A stretch of DNA of 64,000 bases, from NCBI GenBank assembly GCA_037954235.1, contig JBBMOA010000018.1, positions 10,988,001 through 11,052,000 on the forward strand, read 5' to 3'. Of the stretch, positions 47,301 through 59,342 are shown one piece after another. The number at the start of each line of letters is the position of its first letter. Within the stretch, counting starts at the first letter, position 1. The DNA is from Aulostomus chinensis. Its lineage: Eukaryota > Chordata > Actinopteri > Syngnathiformes > Aulostomidae. The notes beneath the pieces were generated by a model. The model searched no databases. It had not been told where the DNA came from and worked only from the letters and a program-made list of their open reading frames with translations. The translations under genes were made by a program, and so were the position numbers.

Positions 47301-49886
47301 TAGATTTAATGCTTCGTTTGTTAGTTTTAGTTTAATTATTGTTCTTGAGAATAATTGGTGAGAAACATTTTGGGATGAGTTTCAAAGGCAGACAAGTGAA
47401 ATGTAACAATTTTAATTTTAACATATAAAATAAAAGCACAGAATGAGGATACAAACATTTAAAAATAAAACATTAGCAGCTATTGACAGCATGGAGACTG
47501 ATATATATATTTTTTAACAAACACAGACTATTGAAATTGTAAGAGATGGCGATACATGTAACACAACCTGGGAGACAATGATGTCAAAGAAAATTCAGAC
47601 CATCTCAGACTGATGAGGAATGATGGGATCAGATAAGATGGGAGCTCTTGAATATCAACACGAGTGTTTAGCCAAGAATCGCTGACAGGCCACAAGCGCT
47701 TGTTGTAGGACTCTGCTGCTGCTTCTTCATCTTTCCTTGTGAACATTTGTGAAAGTGAAGGTGAACATTTCTTATTGTCTTTGCTACAACTGTAACAGTT
47801 GTGTGGCCCTGTGTCGTAGGGGTTGCACCAGAAGCAGCAGCATTATGAGCACGAGAAAGAGCAAATGGAGAAGGAGGTGCTCACTCGGGCTGAGGACTCA
47901 GCTCCCCTCAGGTACCAACAACCACACAATGGCAGTTGCTTTCTTTTTTCACATTTTTCTCAGGAACTTCGTCACAATTATGGCATCTCATGGGTGTATT
48001 CTGTTGTTCTGTCAGTGTCAGTGTGAAGCAGGAGGACCACGACGCTCTGCTAGCAGAGGTGCACCGGCTTGAGATGGAGTTGGGTAAAATCAGGCAGGAC
48101 CTGCAGGGTGTTGTGGGGTGTAAGGGCAAGTGTGAACAGCTGGACTCTCTGCAAGAGACTGTAAGTAACAGAAATATCGTAATTGTTATGACTGTTCTAG
48201 GTTTCCACACCACGTCTTTTATCACTTCTATGAATCCTCTTTCCAGATCAGCACCCAGGTGTCCTCCCGGGTCCGTAAGGAGATGCAGGCTCTGTTCTTT
48301 GGCAGCAGCGGGTCAGGAGAGGAGCAGGCCGAGTTGCCCGAGTCTCTAATCCACTGGCTGTCTCAGCGCTACACTACCACATCAGACCTACAGGCCTCGC
48401 TGGCCTCACTGGAGCTGAGCATCCTGAGGAATGTGTCCATGCAGCTGGAGCTTAACCGAGCTCAGACCCTGGGTGAGGCAGAGTCCCAAGCAAAAACCAT
48501 TGTCCAGACCGTGACTGGGACTGTCCAGAGAACTGCTTCTACAGAGGGACTGTCAGAGGAGGTAATGGTCATATTTTCTACTGTCAACATTAACATCATC
48601 TTCCATTGCATGGCCCTTATGTGGGGATATCTGATATGTGGGAATCTCTATGCCAGCAAGTGAAGCTGATTGTCCAGAATGCCCTGAAGCTCTACTCCCA
48701 GGATCGGACGGGTCTGGTGGACTACGCCCTGGAGTCTGGAGGTAAGAAATCCCCTTCACCAGCCTTGATGCAAGTCACTTAACACTAGTGTGTGTGTGTG
48801 TGTGTATGTGTGTGTGTGTGTGGGGGGGGGGGGGATTAGCAAGCTCGCTTTTTCATAACTGAGTACTTTGCTTTAATGTATGTCTCTTATGTAACGAGCA
48901 TGCAAGCATTAGCCAGGCTAAGGGACAGCAGGGTATTAACTGTAAACTCTCTGCTGTTCTTGAGCAGTCTGGTGACCGACATGAGAGATTCATTTCACAG
49001 CCAGCGTTGGCGCCGATGTACCCGTTGTCATTGTCTCCCGTTGATTAATGGATGGATTGGTTGTGAGCAGGGGCCTTTCAGTTCTTCTGATGCTTAGATT
49101 CCCATCTAACATGTCGGTGTGCGTTCAGGTGGCAGCATCCTCAGCACCCGCTGCTCTGAGACGTATGAGACCAAGACAGCCCTGATGAGTCTGTTTGGCC
49201 TGCCCCTCTGGTACTTCTCCCAGTCTCCACGTGTTGTCATCCAGGTGAGCTCCTCTTTGAGACAGAACTATTTCATCCACTAAGCTTGGAGAGGTGTCAT
49301 TAAACATGTATATATTACCGCTTCCCCCTTCAGCCTGACGTGTACCCAGGTAACTGCTGGGCGTTCAAAGGTTCCCAGGGTTATCTAGTGATCCGGCTTA
49401 CATTGAGGATCTTGCCTACATCCTTCGGCGTGGAACACATCCCTAAATCCCTGTCCCCGACTGGAAACATCACCAGCGCTCCTCGCAACTTCACTGTCTT
49501 CGTAAGACACATTATCAGAATCAGACACATGATGATGGAATGCGAACATCAAGAATTGATGACATTTTTTTCTGGTGCCTTATCATCCACAGGGTCTAGA
49601 TGATGAGTACCAAGAGGAGGGGAAGCTGCTTGGGCAGTACACATACCAGGAAGATGGGGAGTCACTGCAAACCTTCCCTGTTATGGTAATTTAGACACTC
49701 ACATTAGTCTGTAAAACCCTGCTTCTGTGTCTGCCAGCATTCGCTGAGTGATCACGTTTTCTTTTTCAGGAGCACAACGACAAGGCCTTCCAGATCATCG
49801 AGGTGCGGGTGCTGTCTAACTGGGGGCACCCAGAGTACACCTGCCTCTATCGCTTCAGAGTCCACGGAGATCCGCGGCCTCAGTGA
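29365..49886 (+). CDS. sun1: SUN domain-containing protein 1 (LINC complex)
   Basis: Inner-nuclear-membrane protein that binds KASH partners and lamins. Exons: 29365-29447, 41911-42102, 42276-42523, 42744-42962, 43080-43214, 43599-43727, 44239-44322, 45004-45114, 45208-45327, 45446-45539, 45693-45751, 46524-46729, 46844-47119, 47202-47294, 47820-47911, 48022-48160, 48247-48561, 48657-48741, 49129-49244, 49334-49501, 49593-49685, 49770-49886; phases consistent, 1057 codons. N terminus MDFSQLHTY..PENTGYTY and SPRMSRRSLRLQ match vertebrate SUN1; CKDC resembles its zinc-finger region. Hydrophobic segments fall at 43110-43190 and 45208-45751, with a likely membrane span at 46524-46580. Coiled coils follow (46870-48550). 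The SUN domain (from 48657) has STRCSETYETKT, the Cys used for the KASH disulfide, plus PGNCWAF and EYTCLYRF, the internal cystine pair. ATG at 29371 is the family start; 29365 adds two codons. Confidence 0.95.
33722..33845 (+). repeat. hAT-type interspersed repeat fragment
   Basis: Begins 'gggatgtaacgattcg' and repeats 'cgattc/attcg' words with 'atcgatacgattcag', the usual opening of a widespread fish hAT-derived repeat. The far end is not identifiable. Confidence 0.45.
35491..35557. repeat. (GT)33 microsatellite
   Basis: Uninterrupted GT tract in sun1 intron 1. Confidence 0.95.
38487..38556. repeat. (CA)35 microsatellite
   Basis: CA tract in sun1 intron 1, 71 bases upstream of the Tc1-like element's left end. 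Confidence 0.95.
38628..40289 (+). mobile_element. Tc1/mariner-like transposon, 1662 bp
   Basis: Ends are inverted: left ca-attaggcccagaaatatttggacagtg and right its near-perfect complement. They are flanked by TA at 38626-38627 and 40290-40291, the Tc1 target. Similarity continues inward only patchily (shared 'aagtgcagac'), suggesting long degenerate terminal repeats of roughly 200 bp. The enclosed transposase is broken. Confidence 0.9.
38997..40028 (+). pseudogene. Tc1-like transposase pseudogene
   Basis: Tc1 transposases have a paired-type helix-turn-helix DNA-binding part and a DDE catalytic part. Here the HTH words AEMLGVAKSTVWYILRK sit at about 39080-39125. LWTEET (first catalytic Asp replaced by Glu in this copy), VWRR, VMAWACI and QMDNDPKHTA follow, with NTIEH-like sequence near 39840. 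Frames change at about 39045, 39140, 39340 and 39825, and stops occur, so no full protein is made. The recent-looking ends contrast with the decayed gene. Confidence 0.85.
40292..41910 (+). other. sun1 coding intron 1, 3' part
   Basis: No repeat or exon recognised. The plus-strand open frame at 41330-41704 is hydrophobic but lacks splice continuity. Ends with the acceptor ccctctcag at 41902-41910. Confidence 0.45.
44334..44371. repeat. (AC)19 just after a sun1 donor site
   Basis: Starts 12 bases after the exon end at 44322 (donor gtaagc at 44323). The exon is 84 nt with phase 1 on both sides, so it can be skipped without frameshift. Confidence 0.9.
46153..46452 (+). repeat. tRNA-headed SINE, copy D, 3' truncated
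   Basis: Head 'ggcacggtggtgcagtggtc' followed by 'gggttcgacccaggctcg' and the same body as copy A, ending at 'gtgaaccccacccctcg' without the GGAT tail. Flanked by ttcattag at 46145-46152 and 46453-46460, an 8-bp target duplication. It lies in the sun1 intron between exons 45751 and 46524. Confidence 0.85.
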
Positions 49887-51400
49887 AGCACCCATTACTC
49901 AACACCACCCTACTATCTGTACATAGCTCTCGCCATCTTCTTCAAAAACAGAGGGACACTTGTGGATGTTGTACGAGAAGTGAAAGACGCGGACTGTCAG
50001 AGAATGTGGCCAGACTGAAACATGGACTCGTGTTTTGTTTTGACTGAAGGGATTACAGGGAAGTATGGAGAACATTGAGGAACACAGAAGAAGTCCCCCG
50101 CCTCCTGTTGGGTTTTTTTTTTTTGGTAAGACACCTCTTGCACTGAATCAGCCCATGAAGGGCACAAGACTCCACTGAGCAGACAAATCCATCCCCCTCT
50201 TGCACTTCTGAAGGAAGGTGGACACTCAAGATGGGGGGTTCAACTCATCTCCACCATTTCCTCTCATCCTGGCTTGTTTGTTGTTGTTTTTTTTAATTAT
50301 TATTATTATCTGTAATTAAACATTGAATTTCCCTAAGTCCATTGTTCCTAGCATCAAAAGCGCTGCATCTTGTCAAGTCGCTGCAACGACTAATTGAGCT
50401 ATTTGGGCAGCTGTAACTTCGAAGACATCACCCACCCATACAGCCATAATATTTTATTTCTTTTTCTTTCTTTTTTTTTTTGGAAACTGCGCACACGCTG
50501 CCCGTGACCAGGCTCTGAATGTTTTTGTCAAGTTGAGGCTTGATGCAAGTCATCCTTTAATCCCGCAGCGACACTATATAACCACTGGCCTGAGCTCTGT
50601 GTGACTGGAGGATTAATAGGCTCTTCTCTCTGTACATTAAACAGCATAGACAGAATATTTGTATGCTTATGGATGGACCCCCAAGGTTAATTCCAGCATG
50701 TGACTTTCACTGAACCGTACTTTTGACATGGATTTAGAATTTTTTTGCGAGTTTGAATCCTGTTCCGGATCTCAAATTGGCAATCCGAGTGGTAATTAAT
50801 AAAATTACACTACAAGTTTTGTTTTGTTTATTCTCGTTCCTATCAAGAGGGGTCTGTCTATTGCTCAGGATCCCTCGATCTGATACCTTGAAGGAATGTA
50901 ATCTGTATATTTTATTGTCGATAGTTGGTCCTTTGTATCTGCTTTTATCAATGTTGCTTTATAAAAAGATGCATCCATCATTATTATATTATTTCTACGG
51001 TTCTGTTTGTGTTTTTGTTTTGTTTTTTCTTTTTCTTTTCTTGTTACAGGGGGTGATGTTAGAGGATGCACCAACTTGTCAAATATTTTTGTGGAAAAGG
51101 GCCTCACAATTTGTTTTAAAAAATAAATAAGGGTGAGAGTAGTCGTCAGTTTTGGTTGCAAATAAGGGGAAGTCTAAATGTTATGTACAAAATGTTTTTC
51201 ACAGTATTATTTATTAACAAGTCAATTAGTGACTTCAAGATATTGCAATGTATATTTTGTCAAAAGCTCTTCAGTACATTTTGGAATAATCTTGGGACAT
51301 TTTTTTTCCTTTTTTTTTTTAAAGATAAATGGCTATTTTTGTTCAGTCATGAGATGACTTAACGGCTTTGGAATATATTCCAATAAAGATTTTAATTTTG
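49887..51400 (+). other. sun1 3' untranslated region
   Basis: Follows the TGA at 49884-49886. Several T and A runs. The open frame at 50753-51130 within it is not supported as a gene. Ends near AATAAA at 51382-51387. Confidence 0.65.
51382..51387 (+). terminator. polyadenylation signal of sun1
   Basis: Canonical AATAAA after about 1.5 kb of 3' UTR, with T-rich sequence downstream. Another AATAAA at 50798-50803 could give a shorter transcript. Confidence 0.55.
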
Positions 51401-51969
51401 AAGACCTTTTGCTGGATAACAATCATAATCAGACTTTCATCTTATTGTTTGGGAATATTTGTAAGAAAATTAAATGGACTGTGGTTTTGTTGCTTATTAA
51501 TTTGAAATGGCATGTCAGTTTTAGAAAAGTCTTTCACAGGTTTAGCAAAATCCTATCAGGTTTGCACATTTATTTGAGATACAGATATTTCACATGCCAT
51601 ATTTAAAAAGTAAATTTAAAAAAAAAAACTAAGAGGTTGTAAAGTTTTGGTTGCAGTTAACTGCCGCCCTCTGGTGGTTAATGTGCACAATTGGATTAAA
51701 TGGCACCGAACATTTGCTCAGATTGGGCAAATGATTTACACGTTTTAATTCGATTTAAAAAAAAAAATCAAATGTAGAACTCTGTCTCAAAATATATTTT
51801 CTAAGGACTATAAAAGGATGTGCAGGCGGGACATGTATCCTGCTACACGATATTGAATTCAAAGTGTTATTTTGACACACAAAAAACAACTTTTTAAATA
51901 TTGTACTATTCCTGTGATTTGATCCGGGTAGGCCGTCACCGATACAATTTCGTTAAATTGTTTATTGAT

Positions 51970-52110
51970 TAATCGGTTGTGCCTCTGTCTCTAGCCTCTA
52001 GTGGAGACGACTCCCCTCTGCGGGAACTCCGCTCGCGCTGCTGCTCATGTTTCTCGCGGTGTTTTGTCTCCTGTGCTGAAGTGCAGAACTCATTTTGCTC
52101 AAAAAAAGAA
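51970..52110 (+). promoter_or_regulatory. candidate iqck promoter / leader
   Basis: CpG-containing stretch (gcgggaactccgctcgcgctgc) between sun1 and iqck, and the most promoter-like sequence upstream of iqck. It ends at the small candidate exon 52111-52160. Confidence 0.35.
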
Positions 52111-52160
52111 ATGGCGCTGCGGCGGGGTGGATGTCCAGGACTCCGTATGCTACTTTTCTT
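52111..52160 (+). CDS. candidate small first coding exon, unassigned
   Basis: ATG followed by 16 codons (MALRRGGCPGLRMLLFL) and then a strong donor gtgagt at 52161; ends in phase 2. The short basic start and hydrophobic run resemble the beginning of a signal peptide. The iqck exon at 52780 needs phase 1, so it cannot join that exon directly. It could be an alternative upstream exon of iqck in the leader, or the first exon of another gene. Not assigned. Confidence 0.25.
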
Positions 52161-52646
52161 GTGAGTACAACAACATTTAATCACAAAATCATCCCAAACA
52201 AAATGTATATCGTTAAAGGAAGACAGGCTAACAGACACAGGCATGCGCATTACAAATATAGATATTGAAGCGTTCAAGATTCCTCGGAAATTTGGGGAGC
52301 CCTTAGAATTTCGACATCAGTCACGGGGGATACGGACACAGATGCCTTGGATTTTATGTCTCTGAGCTGTTAGTCTACAATTTAATATATTCAGAGTGGT
52401 GAAATGTTTATGCAGTCAGAAATCGAAGCTCTGATGTTTCGGTGACACGTTTAAACTTTTTGTACTCAAGATTGTTTACGAATTTTATTGAACGCAGCAT
52501 ACTTCCTTAGCAACCACTGAGCTTCTGGTAACTACAAACTAAAATGCGTGCCATGCGTTTATTTCCTTTATAAAGAATTCTGACGTTAATCAGAAGACAT
52601 CGAAACAGCGGCGAATCCAACTGCGGACTTAAGTATTTAGAGAATA

Positions 52647-54162
52647 ATGGCAAAAATAATCGGAGCAAAAAAATCCCTTTGGCAGGAAGCGTGTGAAGGT
52701 AAGATGACATGCACTTGTTAGCTTTTGAGAATTTTGAAAGGTTTAGCTATTTCCTTTTTTTATTCAATGTTTTCTGGAGAATATGAAGCCGAGATGCCAA
52801 GTCCTCCTGATGCCGTCTGGATGGACAAGAGTACCAGGAACACTCAGCAGAGGACACACCCCTCTGCAGGACCTGGACCCGCTGCAGTCGAGGTCAGTTG
52901 TGGGCCACAGCTGTCTAGTCAGGCCTGTTGTATGTCATCCACTAAACTAATAAGAACAATGGTTTCATTAGGTGTTCATGGGTGATGATCCTCTGACCGA
53001 CCTTGACCCTCTAGTGCACCGCCATGCTCTCACTGGCCACTTCCTGTGTGGAGAAACTCCTCTGGCAGCAACTGACACAACCTCCCCTCCTCCACATCAG
53101 CGTAAGATTAATGCACTTTGGCTTGCAGGGATCTCACAAATGTCTGCGTTCTCCTGATGTGTGTATGTCTGTGTGTCAGATCCAGTCACACGGTTCATGG
53201 AACAGAGAGTGTTTCCGGTGTTGCTGCCTGGATTGGAGGCTTTGCTTGAAGAAGCCCGGGAGCAGGGTTGTCTCCAGGTCTGAGATATGAGATTCAGATA
53301 CATCCATGTCAAAATCAAATACCATAAAGACCACAGATGGGTTTAAAACTTGCTGTTTATGTTGAAATATGCCACACAAATCCCTGTCACACTGTCATCC
53401 GCTGCCATAATTTGGTTCTTGCACTATACTGGGTTTGAATGTTCTGTCACCATACTTTGCAGTTCATTGTAGAAGTAAATATTAAACTTCTTACTCAGTA
53501 TTGCAGTGCTGGTTGTTTGAGGGGCAGGGCCATGGTTTTTATGACATCACAACAACTCCCTGACAATCTCTTACTTTGATCTCAGGTTCTAAAGGTGCTC
53601 TTTGATCTCTTTCTTGCCCTGCTGTGATCACCATTCAAAAACAGACAGCATCAAAGCTATCTGCAATCCTGTCTGTCATCTCCAAAGTTCTGTCATCCCA
53701 GAGCCTTTGTCTGTTATTCTGTCAATCATTGGGTCATCTAACCAGAACCGGCCATACTTTTACTATGAGTGCAGAGCCTTTACTTGAGATGTAGTATTTT
53801 TATATAGCGGCAATTCTACTTTTAGTTTTGTAACTTATCAGAATACTTTCTTTTTCAGCACTGTGTTTTACATCACTCTTTCTTTGTTTTTTGTTTTTCC
53901 AGGGGAAAATAACAGCATTCAACCCATGTGACTTTCTCACTGAGTGGCTCTACAAGTAAGGGCCCCAGTAGAGAGAATGACCCATCTCACCTCACTGCAT
54001 GAATTCTCTCACAAGTCGTATTTTAACCGTGTGTTAAAGACTGTGCATCATGTGGTTATGTTCTCTTCAGCCATAATCCCCGCAGGCGAGGGCAGAAACC
54101 AGTGAACTTCCATGATATACCCTTCGTCAAGGACTGGCTCAGCATGCAGTGAGTGTCATCTG

Positions 54163-54226
<64 letters not shown>

Positions 54227-54707
54227 AAAACTCTCAGTCCTCACAGTAACATTAGCTAGTTCTAAAGATGGGTCTGATCACATTTAAGTTGAATCAGGTC
54301 GACCAATTGGGAAGGAGTAAATCAAAGTGTAAAAAAAATTCATTTCCTGTGGGAATGGGTTCCTTCCTGGAGGTTGTCATCATACAAAAACTAGACTTTG
54401 ACATCACACAATGCAAACTCGCAGGACACGTGATGCGTTTTGAATGCAGATGAAATGACACACTCTCCCTCCTGTCTTGCCTGTAATCTGTCCCGGCCCT
54501 CAGTCCCCGGCCCCCCATCCCTCTGTATCTGCTGCTGAGTGACGATCAGGCTGCTCTTCTCATCCAGGCTTTCTGGAGGGGCTACAAGGTACAGTAGACA
54601 ACACTAGCGGCAATCTTCAACTGTGTGTAATACCACTCGACCAGGGCCAGGACTGAGAGTACAGAGGGGGAAAATTGGAGGCGCTAAAAAATAGCGTGGT
54701 TTGAAGA

Positions 54708-54744
<37 letters not shown>

Positions 54745-56276
54745 AGTGCGTGCGTGCGTGCGTGCACACCCTTGTGCAGTGCTTTGGCCCTCTGTGCGAT
54801 CTTGTCGTATATAATCCAATTCCGCAACTCTTCAACAGAGACAGCAATTTCATTCAGCAGCTTGATTATGTCATCAGTCATGCCGCGCTTAATTCCTTCC
54901 GGTGTGGGTGTTGTGATATAAATAGGCGCACGCAGACACTGGCAGAGGCAAACAGCAGCTTCGTCCACACAATAACTGCCTCACACACAGTCAAAGCTGG
55001 CCTCCTACAGTGTTAAACAGCAGTCGTGTTTTTGGTTGCCTCTAAAAGAAGCTCTTATTTTCTTTTGTTTCTCGTCCCTCCTTTCTCTGGGGGATGGGGG
55101 GGTTTGGATCGCAGCTGTGCTGTCAAGAACAATTATGTCCTGTGTTTGCACATGAATGTGCACGTGGGCATAAAAAGATTTGTTTAACGTGTTTACTTAT
55201 CCAGATTTGGGCTATTACAGTACCAGCAGGGGGCAACACATCCTTCTTTTTTTTTCCTCCCCCAAAACAACACAAAATCTAATTAGCCTCTGCAGCCTGC
55301 AGGGGGCAGCAGTGAGCCAGATGACTGTGTTTACCCTGGGCTGAGAGAAACTCAGGATGGCCTCTTGATATCACTGCAGCCTGGCACCCCAAGAGACACA
55401 CAGCCCTGAGCTGGAGAGATGTAGGATGAGATGATATATGTGGAAGGAGGAAGCTTGGGCCGTGTTTGGGAGATTTTTGCACGGATAGATGGATGAAGAG
55501 AAAAAGAGATGAAAGAAGCAGAGAGACAAGCTGATGCTGCAAAGTGGTCTCGGTTTATGAATCTGGAAAGATGTAGAGAAATGCAGCCTTGGCAACATCT
55601 GTAATGAGTAGGCAAAGAGAAGAAGGAGAAGCTCGGGGAGGCTGTGAACGCCGTCCAATCAGAGCGCAAGGTTGACACGGAGGATCATCATTTATTCAAG
55701 ATACACAGATATTTTTGGGGGGGAGTAGCTGGCACTGAGGCAAAGTCCTGGCAGGCGCTGCACTGTGTCATGGCTGCTGCTCCTTCAACAGCAGGTACAG
55801 TGCAGGCAGACACGAGAGCATCAGCCGTATGATGTGAGAATATACATAATAATTCTCTCTCTGGTATCTCAGCACACAGATTTAATATCCAAAAAGCTAA
55901 AACTAAGATGTGTTTTAATCAAATCTGCCCGAGTGTGAGATTTTAAATTAGGAATATTTTATGAGACTATAATAGGATTATGGGATTTACTGTATGAATG
56001 CAAAAAAAAACAAAAACCCACTGCGGTTTAGCTCAATGATATTAAATATTACAGCACAATTATAGCAGTACAATATTAAGATTATATGCATTGTATGCAA
56101 ACTGTACACCCCGACTTTTATCAATACACTATGTTCCCATCATCCCCCCCCTTTCCCCCTCACTCTTACACTGTGTTATATAACCTGTGTGACGTAGCGC
56201 TGACTGCAGAGGGTGTCTGTAAGAAAGACAGACTGAGGGATAGGAAGGAGGGAGGGTCTCTGTAAATTGGAATTGT

Positions 56277-56313
<37 letters not shown>

Positions 56314-58250
56314 CATCATTATTCTCCATCGAAACACTAAAGAAGAAGAGGGGAGCTACTTCACGTACGCACATCACATCCATGACCCAGATAATGCGAT
56401 TGTCTCTAGTTTCACTCACGTAGAACTATGAAGCGCTGCTACGTCTAAACATGTTACATAATCTTCTCTACACTGTGTGCCTTAGCCCAACTCTAATCCA
56501 TTCATCCATGGCTGCTTTTGTAATGCACACATACTTGTATATGCGCACACACTCACACACACACATACACACACTCAGCTGATCATAAAGACCTCTGGTG
56601 CTCTCTGAGGGCTGGTCAGATGAGTTAATGTAGCTACTCCACAATAAATACTCAAAACAGTTTGACTGTCAATATCAGGAGTGGAAGAGAAGAAGGCTTT
56701 CATCATACCACTGTCTCCCTGTAATTCACAAGTTTATTGAGCAGATACACACACACACACACACTCCGTTGTTAGCATTGTCTTGCCTGTAGCGCTGCAC
56801 TGTCTGACCTATCCCTGCATACTAAATCACATCCCAGTGCATCAAGCCCTACTGACGTCAGAGAAGTGTCAGTGGTCGTTCTGTGCTGGTGTGTTTTTGT
56901 TGGTCATTTTGGCTCCGTGCACTCAACTGACTGACATTCAAACAAGTCAGCCCCTACAAGACAGCTGGCAAATGTCTTCTTAGTAGGCACACACAAAAAT
57001 AGCAAACGAAGTTGTCAGCACTGAGGAATAAATACGCAACGCTGTTAATAATGCACAGAGGCAGAAGGAACCAGACGTGTTTCCCGCCTCAGGTTTTGCG
57101 CACGGTTTCTGAGATACATGTGGAGCAGATAGGACAAATGAAAGGTTTAATTCGCTTTCATTCTGCCAACCAACATCTAATATACATGTGTATTCATATG
57201 CTTTGCAAAAACACATTTATAAAACACAAGTTTGTCTAAGTAAGTGATCATAACTGGCTGAGATTTTTTTTTCTGGGTTCTCCACTAGCATCATCTGTTG
57301 GTGGTGCTGCACACGTATAGTCTTTGTAGGTGAACCTGCAAGGTAGCAACTTCTGAATTCTAAATTCAAGCAGCAGATCTAAAAAGCGAGGCTATAATAG
57401 AACACGACAAACGCATGACTTCAACATCAACACAACTGAGCGTCTCTTCTTTCTTCTACGTGTTCCGGCGTAATGAGGCTTGATGACATGAGCTGCAGCC
57501 TCTGTAGTCACATTTAGCTTCTAGTTAGCAACCACTCTGCTAACAAAATTTATGGGGAATTGTGGAATTTACTTGCATATTTTGTGCCATTGCAGACACA
57601 CACATATACACACTGCCCCACTGTCAAGCAAGCGATGATGCTGATGTCAACAATCGGAGTTAGAAATTTCAGCTGATTTTTTCCATGATGAAATCATCTT
57701 AAGATCACGATGCATCTCTGTTTTCCCACCGCTTTATTGATATATGCATGTTTTTGTATTTTTTTTGTAGCTTAGCTGAGTTTAAATGTGTAAATACTGG
57801 TGTTTTCATAGTGTTAATATATGAATTGATCACTTATCTGGTTGTTGCAATTATAAAATGTTTAATTTTATTCTTTCTTACCACTATTTTTCTTACTAGT
57901 AATGATGATAGTAAACCTGCAACAACCATTTTTGGCCACCTGGGGGCAGCTGAATCAAATTCTGAACACAACGCTGACATATCAGAACCTTTATTTACAA
58001 AGCCAGTAGTCTCTGGGGCAACGTTATATTATATTATATTCTCTTCATACATTTGATACTTTGTTATTGTAGACAATTATATTTTAGCTATTAAATAATG
58101 ATATAATTAAATTGTGAGTCTTCTGATGAAGATGCTCCTCACTAGTTGTTGGAGCCTCACAGTGGAGCGCTGTGAGGCTTGATTGGTATCCCACTTGACA
58201 TGAACTAAAGAAGTAGCTGAGATGATCTCACACACTCACACACATGCGTG

Positions 58251-58317
<67 letters not shown>

Positions 58318-59286
58318 TGACACCCAGATATCTGTGTAGTCAACAGCAGAATTAGGTCTGTGGTTCCGGCTGAATGGTCCATGATGGATTAATCGTTTGT
58401 CCACGTGCAGTGACACTCATGCAGAAAATATGTCACATGCACTCAGGACCTTTAAGTGGCCGTCGGCTCCGCTGTCTGCAGGACACGCTGTCTGAGAATT
58501 AGGAGGATGATCAGGGCGTGACAGGCCTCCATCTTCCTCTGTAATTTTGTTGTTATTGTTTGTATTTACAAAGAAGGATGGAGTTATTTCACTGTGCCTG
58601 AGTGTACAGGAAATCAATTCACAGGTCGCTTGGTCACTTAAAATTTGACCAATGCATTAGTCAACAAAAAGCTGATTGATGGGTGGGTGTGAAGGGAGGA
58701 TTGAGCAGGCTGTCGGCCTGTTCCTCCAAACAGAAGCCATTGTGCTGCTTCTGCGGAGTGTGAGACTGGGAGAGGAGCTCAGTCTCAGGCTGCTTCGCAT
58801 AAAAGGACGGCTGCTTGAAAGGTGCAGTGGCACTGAAGTGTGTGTGAGAGGGGAAGGGGGGGCTACTGTGCACAGTTTAAATCACTTGCATGCATTAATG
58901 TTGATGTCTCGACTTAGGAAAATATAATTTCTAACATGCAAGTTTTTTTGTTTTATGTCATGTTTCCTAATGTTTGCACAGGCAACAACACTTAAAACCC
59001 CTGGCCCTCATAGGCACACCCAGCGTGAGAGGTGGACTCACTTTCACAGTGAAACAGACTCTGTCATGTGCTGTGACATGGAAAGTAGACTCCGAGATTC
59101 AACCCAGAAAGATATTGTATTAAAAAAAAAAATTTTTTTTTTCAAAGAGGATATTTGCTCACACAGAGTGTGTATACCATCACAAACACACCAAGGCCTG
59201 GCCTGGCTTCATGAATACAGTCAAAACAATACCTCTCCCTGTTAAACAGCAGTGCTGATGCACACAGACAGGCTTCAAAACACTCG

Positions 59287-59342
<56 letters not shown>

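Noticed and set aside
50753..51130. 125-codon hydrophobic frame downstream of sun1
   Set aside because: Falls in the sun1 3' UTR, is T-rich by composition and has no splice or start context.
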